A DNA stretch of 64,000 nucleotides from Dasyornis broadbenti (lineage: Eukaryota; Chordata; Aves; Passeriformes; Dasyornithidae): contig VZRN01004407.1 of NCBI GenBank assembly GCA_013397935.1, positions 767,904 to 831,903 on the forward strand, written 5' to 3'. Below the pieces are notes generated by a model. The model was given only the letters and a program-made list of their open reading frames with translations. It was not told the DNA's origin and searched no databases. Below, in pieces: positions 24,313 through 35,800 of the stretch (the first letter of the stretch is position 1; each line of letters opens with the position of its first letter). A program made the translations under genes and the position numbers.

Positions 24313-24359
24313 CTGCCAAATGGATAATGTGAAGTTAAATGCTCGTTGTATCTCTTACA
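24313..24359 (-). CDS. Weak candidate exon
   Basis: A 47-bp segment lies between the acceptor TTAATACTGTAG and the donor GTAAAT. It is open in only one frame, giving CKRYNEHLTSHYPFG and two spare bases. It starts in phase 0, as required by the candidate at 25850-25883. It lies 42 bp from a plus-strand exon candidate at 24401-24587, and it is unlikely that both are real. Function unknown. Confidence 0.3.
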
Positions 24360-24400
24360 CTACAGTATTAACAATGAAAATTACTTTTTCACCCCCTTAG

Positions 24401-24587
24401 AATAGTCATTTTTGGGTACCCCATGAAACAGGGAAAAGGAATGTTACTGCACCCAGTGAAAACTACGGTAATGTGGCAGCAGGCCAGAAGCTATCTGGCC
24501 TTGACAGAAGAATGGAAAGAACCTCTTCTCCTCAGCCTAATGCAAAGCACAGCAATTATTATTTGTGTTACTATAACACAAGGACAG
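24401..24587 (+). CDS. Weak plus-strand candidate exon
   Basis: A strong acceptor (TACTTTTTCACCCCCTTAG) and a perfect donor (GGACAG then GTAAGT) bound 187 bp. In phase 0 it has 62 codons plus one base, including NSHFWVPHETGKRNVTAP, AAGQKLSGLDRRMERTS and HSNYYLCYY. A second plus frame is also open. No partner exon in matching phase was found on the plus strand, and it sits close to the minus-strand candidate at 24313-24359. It could belong to a non-coding or antisense transcript, or be chance. Confidence 0.25.
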
Positions 24588-25060
24588 GTAAGTAGCTTCC
24601 TCAGTGATGTGACAAATGTGGCGATCTAAAACTACAAATGCAATTATGAACTCAGTTATACTTCTAAAAGTAGTAGGACTACTGGAGAATATTGTCACTA
24701 GCCCATTTTATTGGCTGGTGAGCCCAAACACAGAAAAGCTAAATATGTGCACTATATAATTTTGCAAATCTGCTATAATCTATTTGTTTTCATGAAAGAT
24801 TGCTAAGAAACTAATAGGAAAAGTATATAGATTCCTTGTAGGTAGATGATGGCAGAAAAAAAAGGCAGAGAGGAAATAAAACTGTGTATCACACACTGCT
24901 GACAGTGGTTAGAGAAACAAAATTATGTATTGATGTTGCAGGCGTAATAGGGAGCAGGAAAAATACACCAAATATCAAAATTCTGTGAAGTTGGTGATAG
25001 TGGACGGGACAAGACTGCATGTCCTCCAGGTATATTACACATTGCAACCCAGGGCCTAAG

Positions 25061-25755
25061 CAGGGTGCCAGGTGGGGTGATATGCAATGTCCCATCCCTG
25101 GGACACAGAGCAGCCATGGGCACCCAGGGGCCACTAGGGTCTGCTGTGCTCACCTCCTGCTCTCCTTGGGATGAAGGTGTCACCAACTCTGTCATTTTCT
25201 TCCTTACAGTAACTGATGGCTTCACCTCCACTTCTGCTCAGCTCCCAGATTGCCGTCCTGGAGCAGGCAATTTCTTCTGCCATCACTCACTGCTGTCTTC
25301 CCATGCTCCTAATTACTTGTTTTCCTAACCTGGGCTCTGACTACAAACAAGCCCCTGTCTTCAAAGCGGCCACACAGCACGGGGGATGCTCCCACCGCTC
25401 TCCCTGAGGCTCTGTGTCCTCACACAGTGGAACAACGCGAGCCAGTCACGTCCAGGGTGGCTGTCACACGGTGAGTGACGCAGCCCACCAGCACAGCATA
25501 TGGGCTGCTCCTCAGGGCCCTGGGCTGTCACGGCTGCCCTCAGAGTGCCCCGCTCATCTGCCACTGCCAGGGTATTAGCGGGAAGCGCAAGCCAGGAGCA
25601 CAAGGCAGCAGAGGCCCCATGCTGACCTGGAGGTGTCAGGGACGACAGAGCTGACACGTCTCCTGCTCTGCCTGTCACATCAGCAGGGTCACAGCGCACA
25701 TGTAGCTGTGCCTCACCCTGACAGAGCCAGTTGAGAGAGCGATTTTGGGCTCTCA
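25061..25755. promoter_or_regulatory. GC-rich islet with clustered CpGs
   Basis: This is the most GC-rich block of the window. About 15 CpGs fall between 25365 and 25712. It has a 112-codon open minus frame (25361-25699) of low-complexity composition that I do not accept as a gene. It could be an intronic regulatory element, an internal promoter, or a GC-biased segment. It sits just below the candidate exon 25850-25883. Confidence 0.35.
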
Positions 25756-25849
25756 GCCTCCCCTGAGCTCCTGAGTTAATGGAGACAGGGAATGTTACCC
25801 TTTACCACATTAAGATAAAGCCAATCAGCTTCTGTCAGTGGGCTCTTAC

Positions 25850-25883
25850 CTCTCGAATAAAAAGATTGTGTGATCCCATTGAC
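25850..25883 (-). CDS. Weak candidate microexon
   Basis: A 34-bp segment has a strong donor (CGAGAG then GTAAGA) and a good acceptor (AGCTGTATTTGTTAG). One leading base and 11 codons read SMGSHNLFIRE, ending in phase 0. The leading base completes a methionine codon with the two spare bases of 30416-30497, and its end matches 24313-24359. Two frames are open, so the phase agreement is the main evidence. Confidence 0.25.
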
Positions 25884-25961
25884 CTAACAAATACAGCTTT
25901 ATTAGTTAATCTCCCCCTTTCTTTCCCTTTTTTATCCCCCACTGTACGTTCAGTTGCACAC

Positions 25962-26030
25962 CCTCTAAGAGGATATATCCCACCTGGAATCCTGCTCCAA
26001 GCTGGGAAGTCACTACGTCCAGTTTACTGG
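25962..26030 (+). repeat. Copy A of an unidentified dispersed repeat
   Basis: This 69-bp segment aligns without gaps to 27811-27879 in the same orientation, with 15 mismatches by eye (about 78% identity). The core is ATCCTGCTCCAA and GGGAAGTCA. Both copies are also open in the same frame, giving similar peptides around GYIP-x2-ILLQ-x-GKS. The family was not recognised. Confidence 0.6.
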
Positions 26031-27810
26031 AAAGGCCAATACGAAACTGCAAATGTGCAATGCATGCACTCAGTAATCAGCAGTAACAGTTTGCACAAGG
26101 AGACAACATTAATCAGGCATTTGCAAAACTGCTTTTTGTGGCCTAAGCATGTATCTGGAACGAAGAACAAGGCCACAGAGAGGAAAGAGCAGAGATACTA
26201 AATGAGAAAAAAGGCTAGAAACATCCTTTGCATAAATAATGAATGCTAACCAGTTACAGTGGAGGGCTGCAAAAATGAAGGGGAAGAAAGGAAGTGCAGC
26301 TTAACTCATTCAAATTGTCATCCTTCAGGATTTAAGAGTATGCTAATCCCAGTATGTTAATGACAGATAAATATTAAACACATTAAACAGCTATAAAATG
26401 TTTAGGTCTCATGCAATGGTTAACAGATATCAAGAATATATTTGTTCTTAATTGATTTATTTTGCAAGTTACTATTAAATTCCTATAAAATTCCCAGTTC
26501 TACACATTTATACAGTATAATTTACTGGTGTTTAACTCAACTCCAGGTATTGACATTATTAAGAAATTAACATTGACTAGCAGTTAACTTATGTTTAAAA
26601 TATTTGTACTTGATTTTTCCGTTTCCTAAAACAGAATTAACTAAGCTCAAATGTTGCCGTCAACCAACGTTCCACATATCCCATTGAGCACAAAAAGCCT
26701 GGAAAGCCTGAGTTCTTGATTCTTTGGAAAAATTAGGGAAATATGAATTCTATAGAAAAATTAGGATGCAATCACATGATCTAAAAATTTAACAAAATTA
26801 TTTGGCACAACCACCTAAATGCAAGTCAACAAACCATAAATCTGGCAGTGTTTCAGTTGGAAATGCTAAATTTTACAGAAATTACCACTAAAAAGAACAG
26901 CTACCAAGACAGAAGGTTTTATTCTGGACAATTGTTTCCTCATTCTCCCAGACAGGATCTCTGACCTGGGCTTGCTCTAGCCTGTAGTATCAGCCAAGAA
27001 GCATTTGCTATCAATTGCAGCCTTTACACCCACTTTGACCATGAAAAATTCACTAGTGTCCTTTCTCATCCACATGTGAATTCAGCCATAATGCAACTTT
27101 GCATTTATTTCGCAGAAAAGTAGTTTTTAAGTGTTTCAAGATCATTTCTCTATATTTTCAAGGGAAATGGGAAGCGAAAAGTAAACAAAACCATTATAAA
27201 TCAATCAGCCACAAGTATTTCATCCTATCAAGTTTTCAGTTGTTATCAGATTTTGCAAGGCCCGTTTTGAGACCTCTGTTCCTTGCTGTTTTACTCTTGC
27301 TAACTTCTCAAAGCAAAACAGTGACCTTTACTTCAGAGTCAGAAGTCCTTTTGATTCTATCAAACCAATGATTTCTTCCGACTGTTAAAAGTAAACTAAC
27401 CTCTATTTTAAGGACTCTGCGCTGCAGTGTTTAAAAAAACCAACCAACCAAAACAGAAAACCCCAAAACATCACAGACCCATGAGTTAGTATTTATTACC
27501 CCTTTTATCGAGCTGAAGTATTCCTTAAGGCTGCTGACAATTTTTTTTACTGGTTCCTACGTTACATGGCAAACAAGGACATAAACAGAACAAAAAGCTT
27601 TCTGGGTTCTCTTTGTAAATAGACGTTTTTATTAGTTAGTTGTTGTCAACTATTTCCACCAACAGGCCAAAAGGTAAAGACAGAACTTTGACAGAAGTGA
27701 AAGGAGCAAGTTTATCTGAAGTGTCACACAAAAGATGAGGTTTCCTGTCAAATTACACATTTTTGAGAGATGGGTACCACAATGGAAGTACCCACTGTAC
27801 TTTCACTTAC

Positions 27811-27879
27811 ACTCTAGTAGGCTATATCCCAATAGCAATCCTGCTCCAACCAGGGAAGTCAGTACATCCAATTTACTTT
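27811..27879 (+). repeat. Copy B of an unidentified dispersed repeat
   Basis: This is the second copy of the 69-bp segment at 25962-26030, direct orientation, about 1.85 kb apart. Similarity fades on both sides. It may be a fragment of an ancient transposon or a local duplication. Confidence 0.6.
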
Positions 27880-28189
27880 TACTTTTGTGCTTCAGAAATG
27901 TATGTAGGGGTTGAATGGCCCAGATTAATAATACTGTTCTCCTTCTCCTCCAGGGCCTCTTTTCAAGATCAAGAAACCTGTGTCTTCTTTCAAACTTACC
28001 CTGCCTCCACAAGCTTCCACAGGAGAGCTACACCTGGCCCTGAGGTTCACTCAAAGATGTTGTAAACATTTAATCTTGAAGATGGGCTGATGTGAAAACA
28101 TTTTTAACTATCAAAGTGCTAAATGCAAAGTTCTTTCCCAAGCTGGAACTTACCACTTCCTTTTATTGTTAGCATTAATTTTGCTTTTT

Positions 28190-28790
28190 TTTATATCTGA
28201 TCTCTTTCAAAAAACTCTTAACAATAATGGCCTTCTTAACACCATCTCCTGAGAAATCTTCCTTGTCTTAATACAGAAGACCAAAGCTTTTCCTTTTGCT
28301 GCTAACATGATTATAGAAGTAGTTCTTGTCATCCTTAATGTTTCTTGCTAAACACATCTAATTTTGAGCCTCTGTTTTCTAAGTACCTCTCTATAAATCT
28401 TATTTTTTTATAGCTGTTCTTAGTAAACTAACTAATTTTCTTTTCCACATAAAACCAGCAGGGAGTTCATGATTCAGTCAAGTTAGTCTTTAATAATCTT
28501 CCTCTGCTATCTTTCTTCCACACATGGATAATTTTGAATTATGCTGCTAATGTCATCTATTTGAAGGTAGGTCACCTTAGTTTCTGCTTTCCCTTGACTG
28601 TCCCCCACAGGAGATCTTGAAATTTTATATGTCTGCCTTCTTAAAAGCCCTTGTTTCCCTGTTCCTCTAGCAGTTCTCACCCAACCTAACTTCCTCAGCA
28701 CTGGATTTTTCTGGATCAGATTGAAGGCTGTTTGAATAATTTCCATTTTTGCTCTGTCCCTACCGATAAACAAGTACTTGTTAGTTAATG
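28190..28790 (-). mobile_element. Degraded CR1-like LINE, ORF2 fragment
   Basis: On the minus strand, 28281-28350 encodes ARNIKDDKNYFYNHVSSKRK, which resembles the linker just before the reverse transcriptase of CR1 ORF2 (typically a variant of ARDVKxNKKGFYxYxSSKRK). Flanking translation continues the resemblance weakly, with stops and frame shifts, towards 28190. The higher-coordinate part up to 28790 keeps an 88-codon frame and may be more of the element, but I could not match it. It is an old, inactive copy. Outer limits are approximate. Confidence 0.55.
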
Positions 28791-30415
28791 AATCTGATGA
28801 ATTTTAAGACTTTGCTGAGCATCCACTAATTTTTGCCCCCCCATAATGCCTCCTTATTTAAACTTCACAATCTACCTAACCTTAAATTCTGTGTCATTAT
28901 AAAATCATTCATTAAAAATCATCTCACCAGAACCCCAATTTTATGATCTTTTGTAAATTATCAAAATGCAAAACTTTTCTCCTTTTGGTGCGGCATTACA
29001 GTTTTCAGCCTTTATACATTTGTTCAGGTTATGGGCATTTTGCTCATGCTCTCCTTTAACCTCTGTTTAAAGATTTTAGCCTAAGCCAGTCAGCATATAT
29101 AAAAAAAATGAAGTCTCTTTAATCAAATATTCCATATTATGTGCCAGTCTTTCACACCCATAGACCTACCCAGTCTATTTGGCCAGTAATTTTACAAATA
29201 TCAGAAAAAAAAGAATCTGTTTAAAAATAATCCAAATTTCATTGTATATTTTCCACCAAATACAGTCTACTAGAATAGCGCATGAAAGAAAACAATTAAT
29301 TGGGATCTTCATAAATTGAAACAGCAATCCCACTAGAAATATCATGTCTTTAGCAGAAATCACTTTTTCAAATGAAAATAATCATGACAGAACTATTTAA
29401 GAATACAGACGAAAAACAACATTCACCAGGAAGTTTACTTGATTATTCAAGCAATTAATGAGTTAGAGGATGCTATATCTGAATTTCTACTACCTAAAAC
29501 CAGAAATTAAAGTGAAGTTAATCCAATAGATAGTTCTAAAGGATGTCTTCACTAGATGTGGATATTTACATGTATGCAGGAACTATTCCAGTGCACTCTG
29601 AAAAGTTTAAATGCCCTGAGCAGAATCACAAATGAGCAGCTTCCAAAGTGAAAGGAGCAATCAGGAGGGATGGCAAAGCCCAGGAATGACAGACGAGAGT
29701 CCCTCCTAATACATTCCAAACTTTTGAGTGTTTCCGTTCAGATGTATATTGGAATGGAGTTACCCAATCTTCTTTTTTATGATATCAACTTTCTTATGCC
29801 AGTGTTTTCCTTGGGTGGATGGCAGTTTCTGCTGGTTAACATTTAGTTTCTCTGCTTAAAACTAGTAACAACTTACAGGTAATCATGTATCTACACCCTT
29901 ATTGTTCTTTGTAAGATGAAATACCATATTCTCAATTTAAAGTCTATATTGTAATTAAGGACAGCAAACAAGAAACCTTAAGATCAATGTTTCATCATAG
30001 AACCAATCATGTAAAAAGAGCAAAAAGAACAGAAAGAAGATCCCATTACATCACACTATGGAAAAGACAGAATCTATAACGAAGATCACACTATAAAAGA
30101 GAACCTCAAGTTTATTTTTTACAGTAAATCTATTGGGCTTAGTCAAAATATTGCATATAGGATGTTTCTAGAAAAAAAAGAAAATCTGTAAAACTAACTT
30201 TGAAACAATGCTGGTTTTCAAAACTACCTTTGAATCTACAAATTAAAGCAATTGTTTATACAAATTTCTGAGTGTAAACGATAAACTCTCTCCATAAAGA
30301 CATCAGCTAGTGGAAGAGAAAGTCAAGAGGGAAAGTCAACTGGGTGCTTTTAGAAATCTTGTTTTCTTAAACAAAATCTTCTGTCAGAACAATAGTTCCC
30401 AAAAAATACATATAC

Positions 30416-30497
30416 ATAGCATGATAAAGTAAATCCATCCAGAACTGTTTCCAGCCATTGCTTGGGGCCAAGCAGAGAACAGCTTTGTAAAATAGAT
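30416..30497 (-). CDS. Weak candidate exon
   Basis: An 82-bp segment follows a good acceptor (AAGACATCTTTTCTCAG) and ends at a GTATAT donor. Two bases, 26 codons and two spare bases read LFYKAVLCLAPSNGWK then QFWMDLLYHA. The two leading bases match the single spare base of 31245-31350, and the trailing bases match 25850-25883. The helical, tryptophan-containing peptide looks plausible, but the phase-0 frame is also open, and AT-rich sequence can mimic this pattern. Confidence 0.3.
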
Positions 30498-31244
30498 CTG
30501 AGAAAAGATGTCTTGTCATAAAGCAGTAACAGGGAAGAATAATGGGGGAGAAATGGAAGGGGAAAAAAAGAGGCAACTGATTTTTTATCTATTTTTACTC
30601 CAGCTTTGTGCCCTACTGCAATGAAAGACTCTGCTGAAGTACTTCAATCAAAATCAGTGCTCAGACCCATTCTTTTTCCTGAGGTACAATCTTGAGTGTG
30701 GAACTTTGTTCAAGATCCCTTTTCAGTTTGAACTGACTCATTCTGGTTCCTTGTATTCTCTAGGATAATTGAACTGTGAAGTGAAGGGCTACTATTCCGT
30801 GTGAAATTAATAAAGGTAAAAGAAGGAAAACAAGGCTCTCCAGATGGCCTACCAGAGCTGCAGACGAAATACGTGGGGATGCTTATAAAAGTAAATTAAC
30901 AAACTGACTGCGTGTACAATAATAGTAAAACAACTTTGCCTATTCCAGCACAGAAACTTCACAACAAGAGGCTTCAATACACAAATTGCAACTCAAGGGC
31001 CAGGTGTGTGTTTATGAGCTCTGGGCCCTTGAAATATGATAAATTCACCATGGGAAATAAAGAAAACTAGCTTTGGAGAAAGCTTGCTTTTATCTTCCAG
31101 CACTCACATGCCAGCAGTACTAAACCTTCCCTTCTCCCTTTCTCCTCCTCTCACTTCCCTTGGCAATTCACCAGCCTTTATGGACCATTTCAATGCTTTA
31201 CAAAGTTGGGTCCTGACTCGTAGTCAAGTGAAGTCTCTGCATAC

Positions 31245-31350
31245 AGAGTCTGCAGGAGCACTTGTTCCAGCAAACATTGCCCAGGAATGTGCAACTTTGT
31301 AAGGATTTTTGGGCAGATAAGAAGCACCAATGAAAATATTTCTCCTGTTC
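31245..31350 (-). CDS. Weak candidate exon, all three minus frames open
   Basis: A strong acceptor (CCTTCTTTTACTGCAG) opens this 106-bp segment, which ends at a GTATGC donor. In phase 0 it reads EQEKYFHWCFLSAQKSL and then a cysteine-rich run ending CSCRL, leaving one spare base that suits 30416-30497. The other two minus frames are open as well, one giving an alpha-helical-looking LTKLHIPGQCLLEQVLLQT. The acceptor is convincing, but the frame and 3' end are not settled. Confidence 0.25.
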
Positions 31351-31632
31351 CTGCAGTAAAAGAAGGATGGGCTCCCACTCCATTTGTGACATGAATAAAG
31401 GTTTGGGGACAATGAAGTGTCTGGTATTCTTTGTTACCATGGTGACCACCCCCTTTGGTAGGCTAATCGATTTCAGTTTGTTGACTGAATGATTTGTAAC
31501 TGAGTTTCAGAGAAGTGTGGTGTTCATCATATTTTGACTGAAACAACTCATTTTTAGTTTTGTCTTTTGCCTTGTCTTTGACTTACAGAACAATATGGCT
31601 AAAACATGAGAAAATCTGTTGATGTTATTTAC

Positions 31633-31780
31633 TGTTCTGAAGCCCCTGGCACTAGCAAACAAAGAGGAATGCTGTTCAGCACCAAAAATGTCTTCACTGG
31701 TTAGCATGAAATGCCTTATCACGTGGCCCCACAGGACCAAGGGGGAGGCACTTTCAGATGCATTGTGCATTACAGTCTGT
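31633..31780 (-). CDS. Candidate exon
   Basis: A 148-bp segment lies between the acceptor AGAATCTTTCACTGCAG and the donor ACA then GTAAAT. One leading base and 49 codons read QTVMHNASESASPLVLW, GHVIRHFMLTSEDIFGA, EQHSSLFASARGFRT, ending in phase 0, which suits 31245-31350. Amino-acid composition looks coding and includes a CpG (CCACGTG). It would be an upstream exon of the same minus-strand gene if the chain through 24-31 kb holds. Function unknown. Confidence 0.35.
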
Positions 31781-31982
31781 CTGCAGTGAAAGATTCTGCA
31801 TCTTAGCTTCAAGTGCTCAGCCAGAATACAGAGCGCACAAGTTCAGCTACAGATAATACTTGGAAGCTGTATGCTTGGGACATTATCCCACAGAGGGGAC
31901 AAAACAAGGAAGTACTAAAAATCGTTTTTATTCGGCTAAGCACCGTCTGAAATTCACAGCTGCTTCTTTAACAGAGTAACAC

Positions 31983-32134
31983 CTGGTGCACAGGGACGGC
32001 ACATTGCAGTACGTCTGACCGGGTATGGTGTGTTGCAGAGAAGGGCTCCCCAGCTGGGCCAGTAGCAAGCCTGGTACTCAAAGGACTCCAGGAACAGCAG
32101 GAGTTTAAATATTTTAAAGCAGCGAAAGTAATTG
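31983..32134 (-). CDS. Weak candidate exon
   Basis: A 152-bp segment runs from the acceptor CTCTTGGTAACAG to a CAG-GTGTTA donor. In one frame two bases and 50 codons include ITFAALKYLNSCCSW, LATGPAGEPFSATHHT and RSDVLQCAVPVHQ. A second minus frame and one plus frame are also open across most of it, so the strand and frame are uncertain. Its CpG content is higher than the surroundings. Its phase does not match the candidate at 31633-31780. Confidence 0.22.
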
Positions 32135-32845
32135 CTGTTACCAAGAGAAGTCCTGCTTTCCTCTTGTCCCAAACATTCCACCTAGTCCATGACACTCAGA
32201 GCTTTGCTGTTTGTGTGGCTGCAGTTTCATCTGGATCCCAAGGCTGAAATAAAGTCTAAAGCAAAAAGGTTCATTATGCGGCTATGGAAGTACAAAAAGG
32301 ATGAGGAGCTAAAAAGGAGATGTGGCTACAGCTTTGTTTTGGTGCCAATGCTAAGCAAAAGCCCTCTTACCTCCCCCTAATGTGTTTCCAGGTTTGCAGC
32401 TGTAATTGGATATTTAATATGTGAGCTTTTATGGTATTTGAATGCTAAAAGAAATTGTGACCAGAACTTTGGAATATTTTCTGCAATATTAATTACTTTC
32501 TCTTAGTTTTCTATTTATGCCACAGTATCATAATTCTGTTTTCTTTGACATTTATTAACGGGAACATTATATTAAAGCAATGCAATCATCAAGAACTCTG
32601 AAGTTTGTGAAGAGCTATTGCTGATCCCTCAAGCTGGTCATCTGTTTCTCTCTCAAATCCTGCAGTCAACAGTATTGAGTCAATTCTGGAAAGTATTACA
32701 GTGCCAAATAAAGAAGATTCATTCTGGTGCTGCATTTCATAGCAGGAGATCATACCTGAAAGACTTAACAGGTGTTTGGCCACCACCAAACCACCTGTAG
32801 CTGAAATACCTTGTTAACTGTAAAACTATAAATTACCAAGCAAAC

Positions 32846-32865
32846 TCTGCATGTTAACATGCAGA
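32846..32865. repeat. Perfect 20-bp palindrome
   Basis: TCTGCATGTTAACATGCAGA equals its own reverse complement with no spacer. It embeds GTTAAC and two ATGC-containing half-sites. It could form a small cruciform or bind a dimeric factor. No neighbouring gene feature is seen. Confidence 0.9.
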
Positions 32866-35800
32866 TTTCTGAGATTTATTATTTTAGGTGTTGATTGGTT
32901 TTGGTTGGAAGCCAGACTTCTCAGAAGACTTTACAAGGTTCACTGGGTCTCACTGGAAAAAAACTTTTGGATCCAGAACCAAGACTGGAAAACCTGTACA
33001 CCAAAGAACAGTTATTAGCCCAGTGCCTATGTAACTCATGGGACTATGGGAAGACTATGTTAACATTTCTGTTCTACCATTCCAAAACCAAAAGTGTCTG
33101 CCTTCACTTTTTCACAGATTATATCTTCTTTCTCAATTTTTTGGGAGCAAAAGTTCCACACAAACATTCATTTTGGCATAAAATAGAAGTTTCCAAAATC
33201 AGAAATTTTTGCAGCGCCAAGAACAGTAACAAATTGAGAGGAAGCTCAAATTATGCTGGAGTGAACACTATGAAAACCACACTGTTATCCAGACTAGGGA
33301 GTGCAATATATCCATCACAACTATTCCACATAGTAGAGAACTATCTTAAAGTGTACAGAGCATAACTGAAGAGGATTCTCAAATATAACAGTAAATTCAG
33401 ATGAAACATTTTGGAATCCCCACACAACCTCATTTGCAGCAAGGCTAAAATATAGAAGCCAACATTCAGGGCGTACCCAATTAACATTCAGAGATGCATA
33501 GCGAGACTTCTCCTAAGAAGCCCTAAGGATTTTTAAAACCAGGCAAGAGATGAGAATGAAACAGATAGATGTATGGTGTCCAGAGAAGGGCACTAAAATC
33601 CATCATTTAAAATAAGGTCTGCTTCCACATACTCCTGAGCATGCCAATGCTCCAGCCTCGCTGCACTTGCAAGTAAACCCTCCAAAAGAGATAATTAGCA
33701 CAGTAGCTCAATATTTATCATGGAGATGCCATTCCCCAGCATGTGAGTTGCGTTTACTCTACACTAATACCGAGCATAAATTTCATCTTTTATCGATTTA
33801 TAAATATTTCATACTATGTAAAATATTGTCAGATTATAATTCTCTCTCCATAAAATGGCAAGCAAACGTCCAGCCATCTGTTTGGCTAATGAGAACAATC
33901 ACCCAGGCTACTTTTCAAGCATAACGCATCTCAGTTTGAAACTGCTTTCAGTGTAAGCACCTGTTCATACATATCAATTAAAATGATAATTACTCCGTTA
34001 GTGACTATAATCAAAACAAAATAGTTACAGCTCTATTGTTTACCAATTAAGACTGCAGAGTTCACTGGTGATATATTCCTGGGCTCATTTTTTTTCTTCC
34101 TTACCCATTCTAAGATTGGATCAATTTCACACCAATTTAAGGCAATATATGTTTCAATATTGGAGAACTTATATTTATAAAGAAGCAAAACTACACATGC
34201 TCTACTGGAAAGTGTCTATCTTAATGATAGATCATGCTGACACACCTTTCCATGAAAAAGAAAGGACACTTCTCCCATGAAAGAGAGGGCCATTCTTTCC
34301 AAGTTGAACAAGTGAATGATGGAGATAAACAAGAATGGGAAATCTGCTCTTTTTACAGAGCTCTAACTACAGGGTAAAGGTCAGATTTTTCTTTTCTTTT
34401 ACTAACAAATATTAACAATTAACAATGAACTCATTATACAAATTCGATTATGATTGGTTTTTATAGCAGACATGTTTAAGAGCACTTAACTTCAGCACAG
34501 AAGGTCTTCTCAGAAGCCTTATGTATCCTTTCCACAAAATGCAATGCTGCTGCTCATGTGCCCATCACTCTGCCAGTTTTGCTCAAAATTCCTCTCAATG
34601 TAGAAAAAAATTCTTCATCTCTGCTACTGTTTGCTGTTTCTCAAAATCTTTCTGAAGTATGACTGTACCTAGACATGGGCCTGCGCTCCTGTGTGGTGAC
34701 CAGAGGAATTTTGGATTATCTGATTGGTATGACCCCCTTGCTACTCTTCTTCACAGTGAATGCTGTTCTCTGGTTTTGACAAGGATGCTGGAGATTCACT
34801 GTGCCATTCCCAGCTCTGAGAGGTACTGAGTTTCAAAGGCTCCTGTTGGTTGAAAACCAGTTTATCCTCCAACAGTGACAACCTGAGACATTCCTTCCAC
34901 CAGTGCTGTAAGGGTGCACCTATAAAGTCAGTGGGGATGAACACAGTGAAACCTTTTCACAGTAAAAACATATCCTTATCGACTTAATGTCCCGTTAGTT
35001 TCTATGTTGAAATCAAATCACACCTCCCAAATGCAACATCCTACTCTAATATATATTTCCTAAAATGGGTTTCAGGTGTTGCTGGAAATACATTTCTTCC
35101 CTAGCTGAACCTACTTTAGTGTTGATAGAGGTAATTGATGTTCAGATTGTAATTGCTGTGAATATGGATTCTAACTTCTCTGAGTTTAATTCATTTTAAT
35201 GTACACAAAAAAGGGAGGTCTTCAAAACAACATACTATATATGATAATAGAAATAAGTTTCTTCCTTGCTGACATGTACCGGGTTTAGCCATTGACATAA
35301 GCAAGAAATGCACAAAGAAAGAAATATAAATCCAGGTATTATACCCATAATCATATTGCTGCATGAGCTCCCAGAGCAATGCTTGTGCAGGTATAAGATA
35401 TTCTCATGTTGAAACCACTTTTTAGTGCACACTGGAAAGTGCAATTTTATCATTCCCTCTAACAAGCGGAGAAGCAGCTTCGTGTTTCCATGAAACAGAC
35501 CTCTGATGTCTCATTCTGTCCTTTTAAACCGCCTCCCAGGCCCTGTTCTCCCTCCCTTCTTAGGCTGTAGCCCCATCAGTGTACAAGTCAGCACTGGAAC
35601 TGAATTCAGGGGGCCTCATTCCACAAAGGTTAAATGAGTTAACACATGAGGTGACTTCTCTGACAACTGTGGCTACAACAAATTTATGCTGGAACATGTG
35701 TGCACCAGGAAAGTTTGCTATTCACATCTGCTCTTGTCTTTGTCACCAAATGGAACTCAGTACATCTATCGAGAAAACTATTTTCTAGTTTACGGCTATA

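Larger units (their letters stand above)
26031..30415. other. Predicted intronic sequence with old repeats
   Basis: Holds repeat copy B, an A/C-rich run near 27433-27471 and the degraded CR1. A minus-strand stretch at 27240-27330 (KQQGTEVSKRALQNLI) looks coding in composition but has no usable donor. Otherwise nothing recognised. Confidence 0.4.

Noticed and set aside
25361..25699. 112-codon minus frame in the GC-rich islet
   Set aside because: GC-rich DNA has few stops by composition. The peptide is alanine-rich and unstructured, with no start context or splice sites.
27240..27340. Minus-strand coding-like peptide (KQQGTEVSKRALQNLI)
   Set aside because: No good acceptor and no usable GT donor before the in-frame stop.
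27950..28050. Perfect minus-strand GTAAGT donor near 27980-28000
   Set aside because: No convincing acceptor upstream with an open frame; only tiny ambiguous segments result.
32895..33365. 156-codon plus frame
   Set aside because: No domain, no supporting splice context, AT-rich codon mix and no coding-like periodicity by eye.
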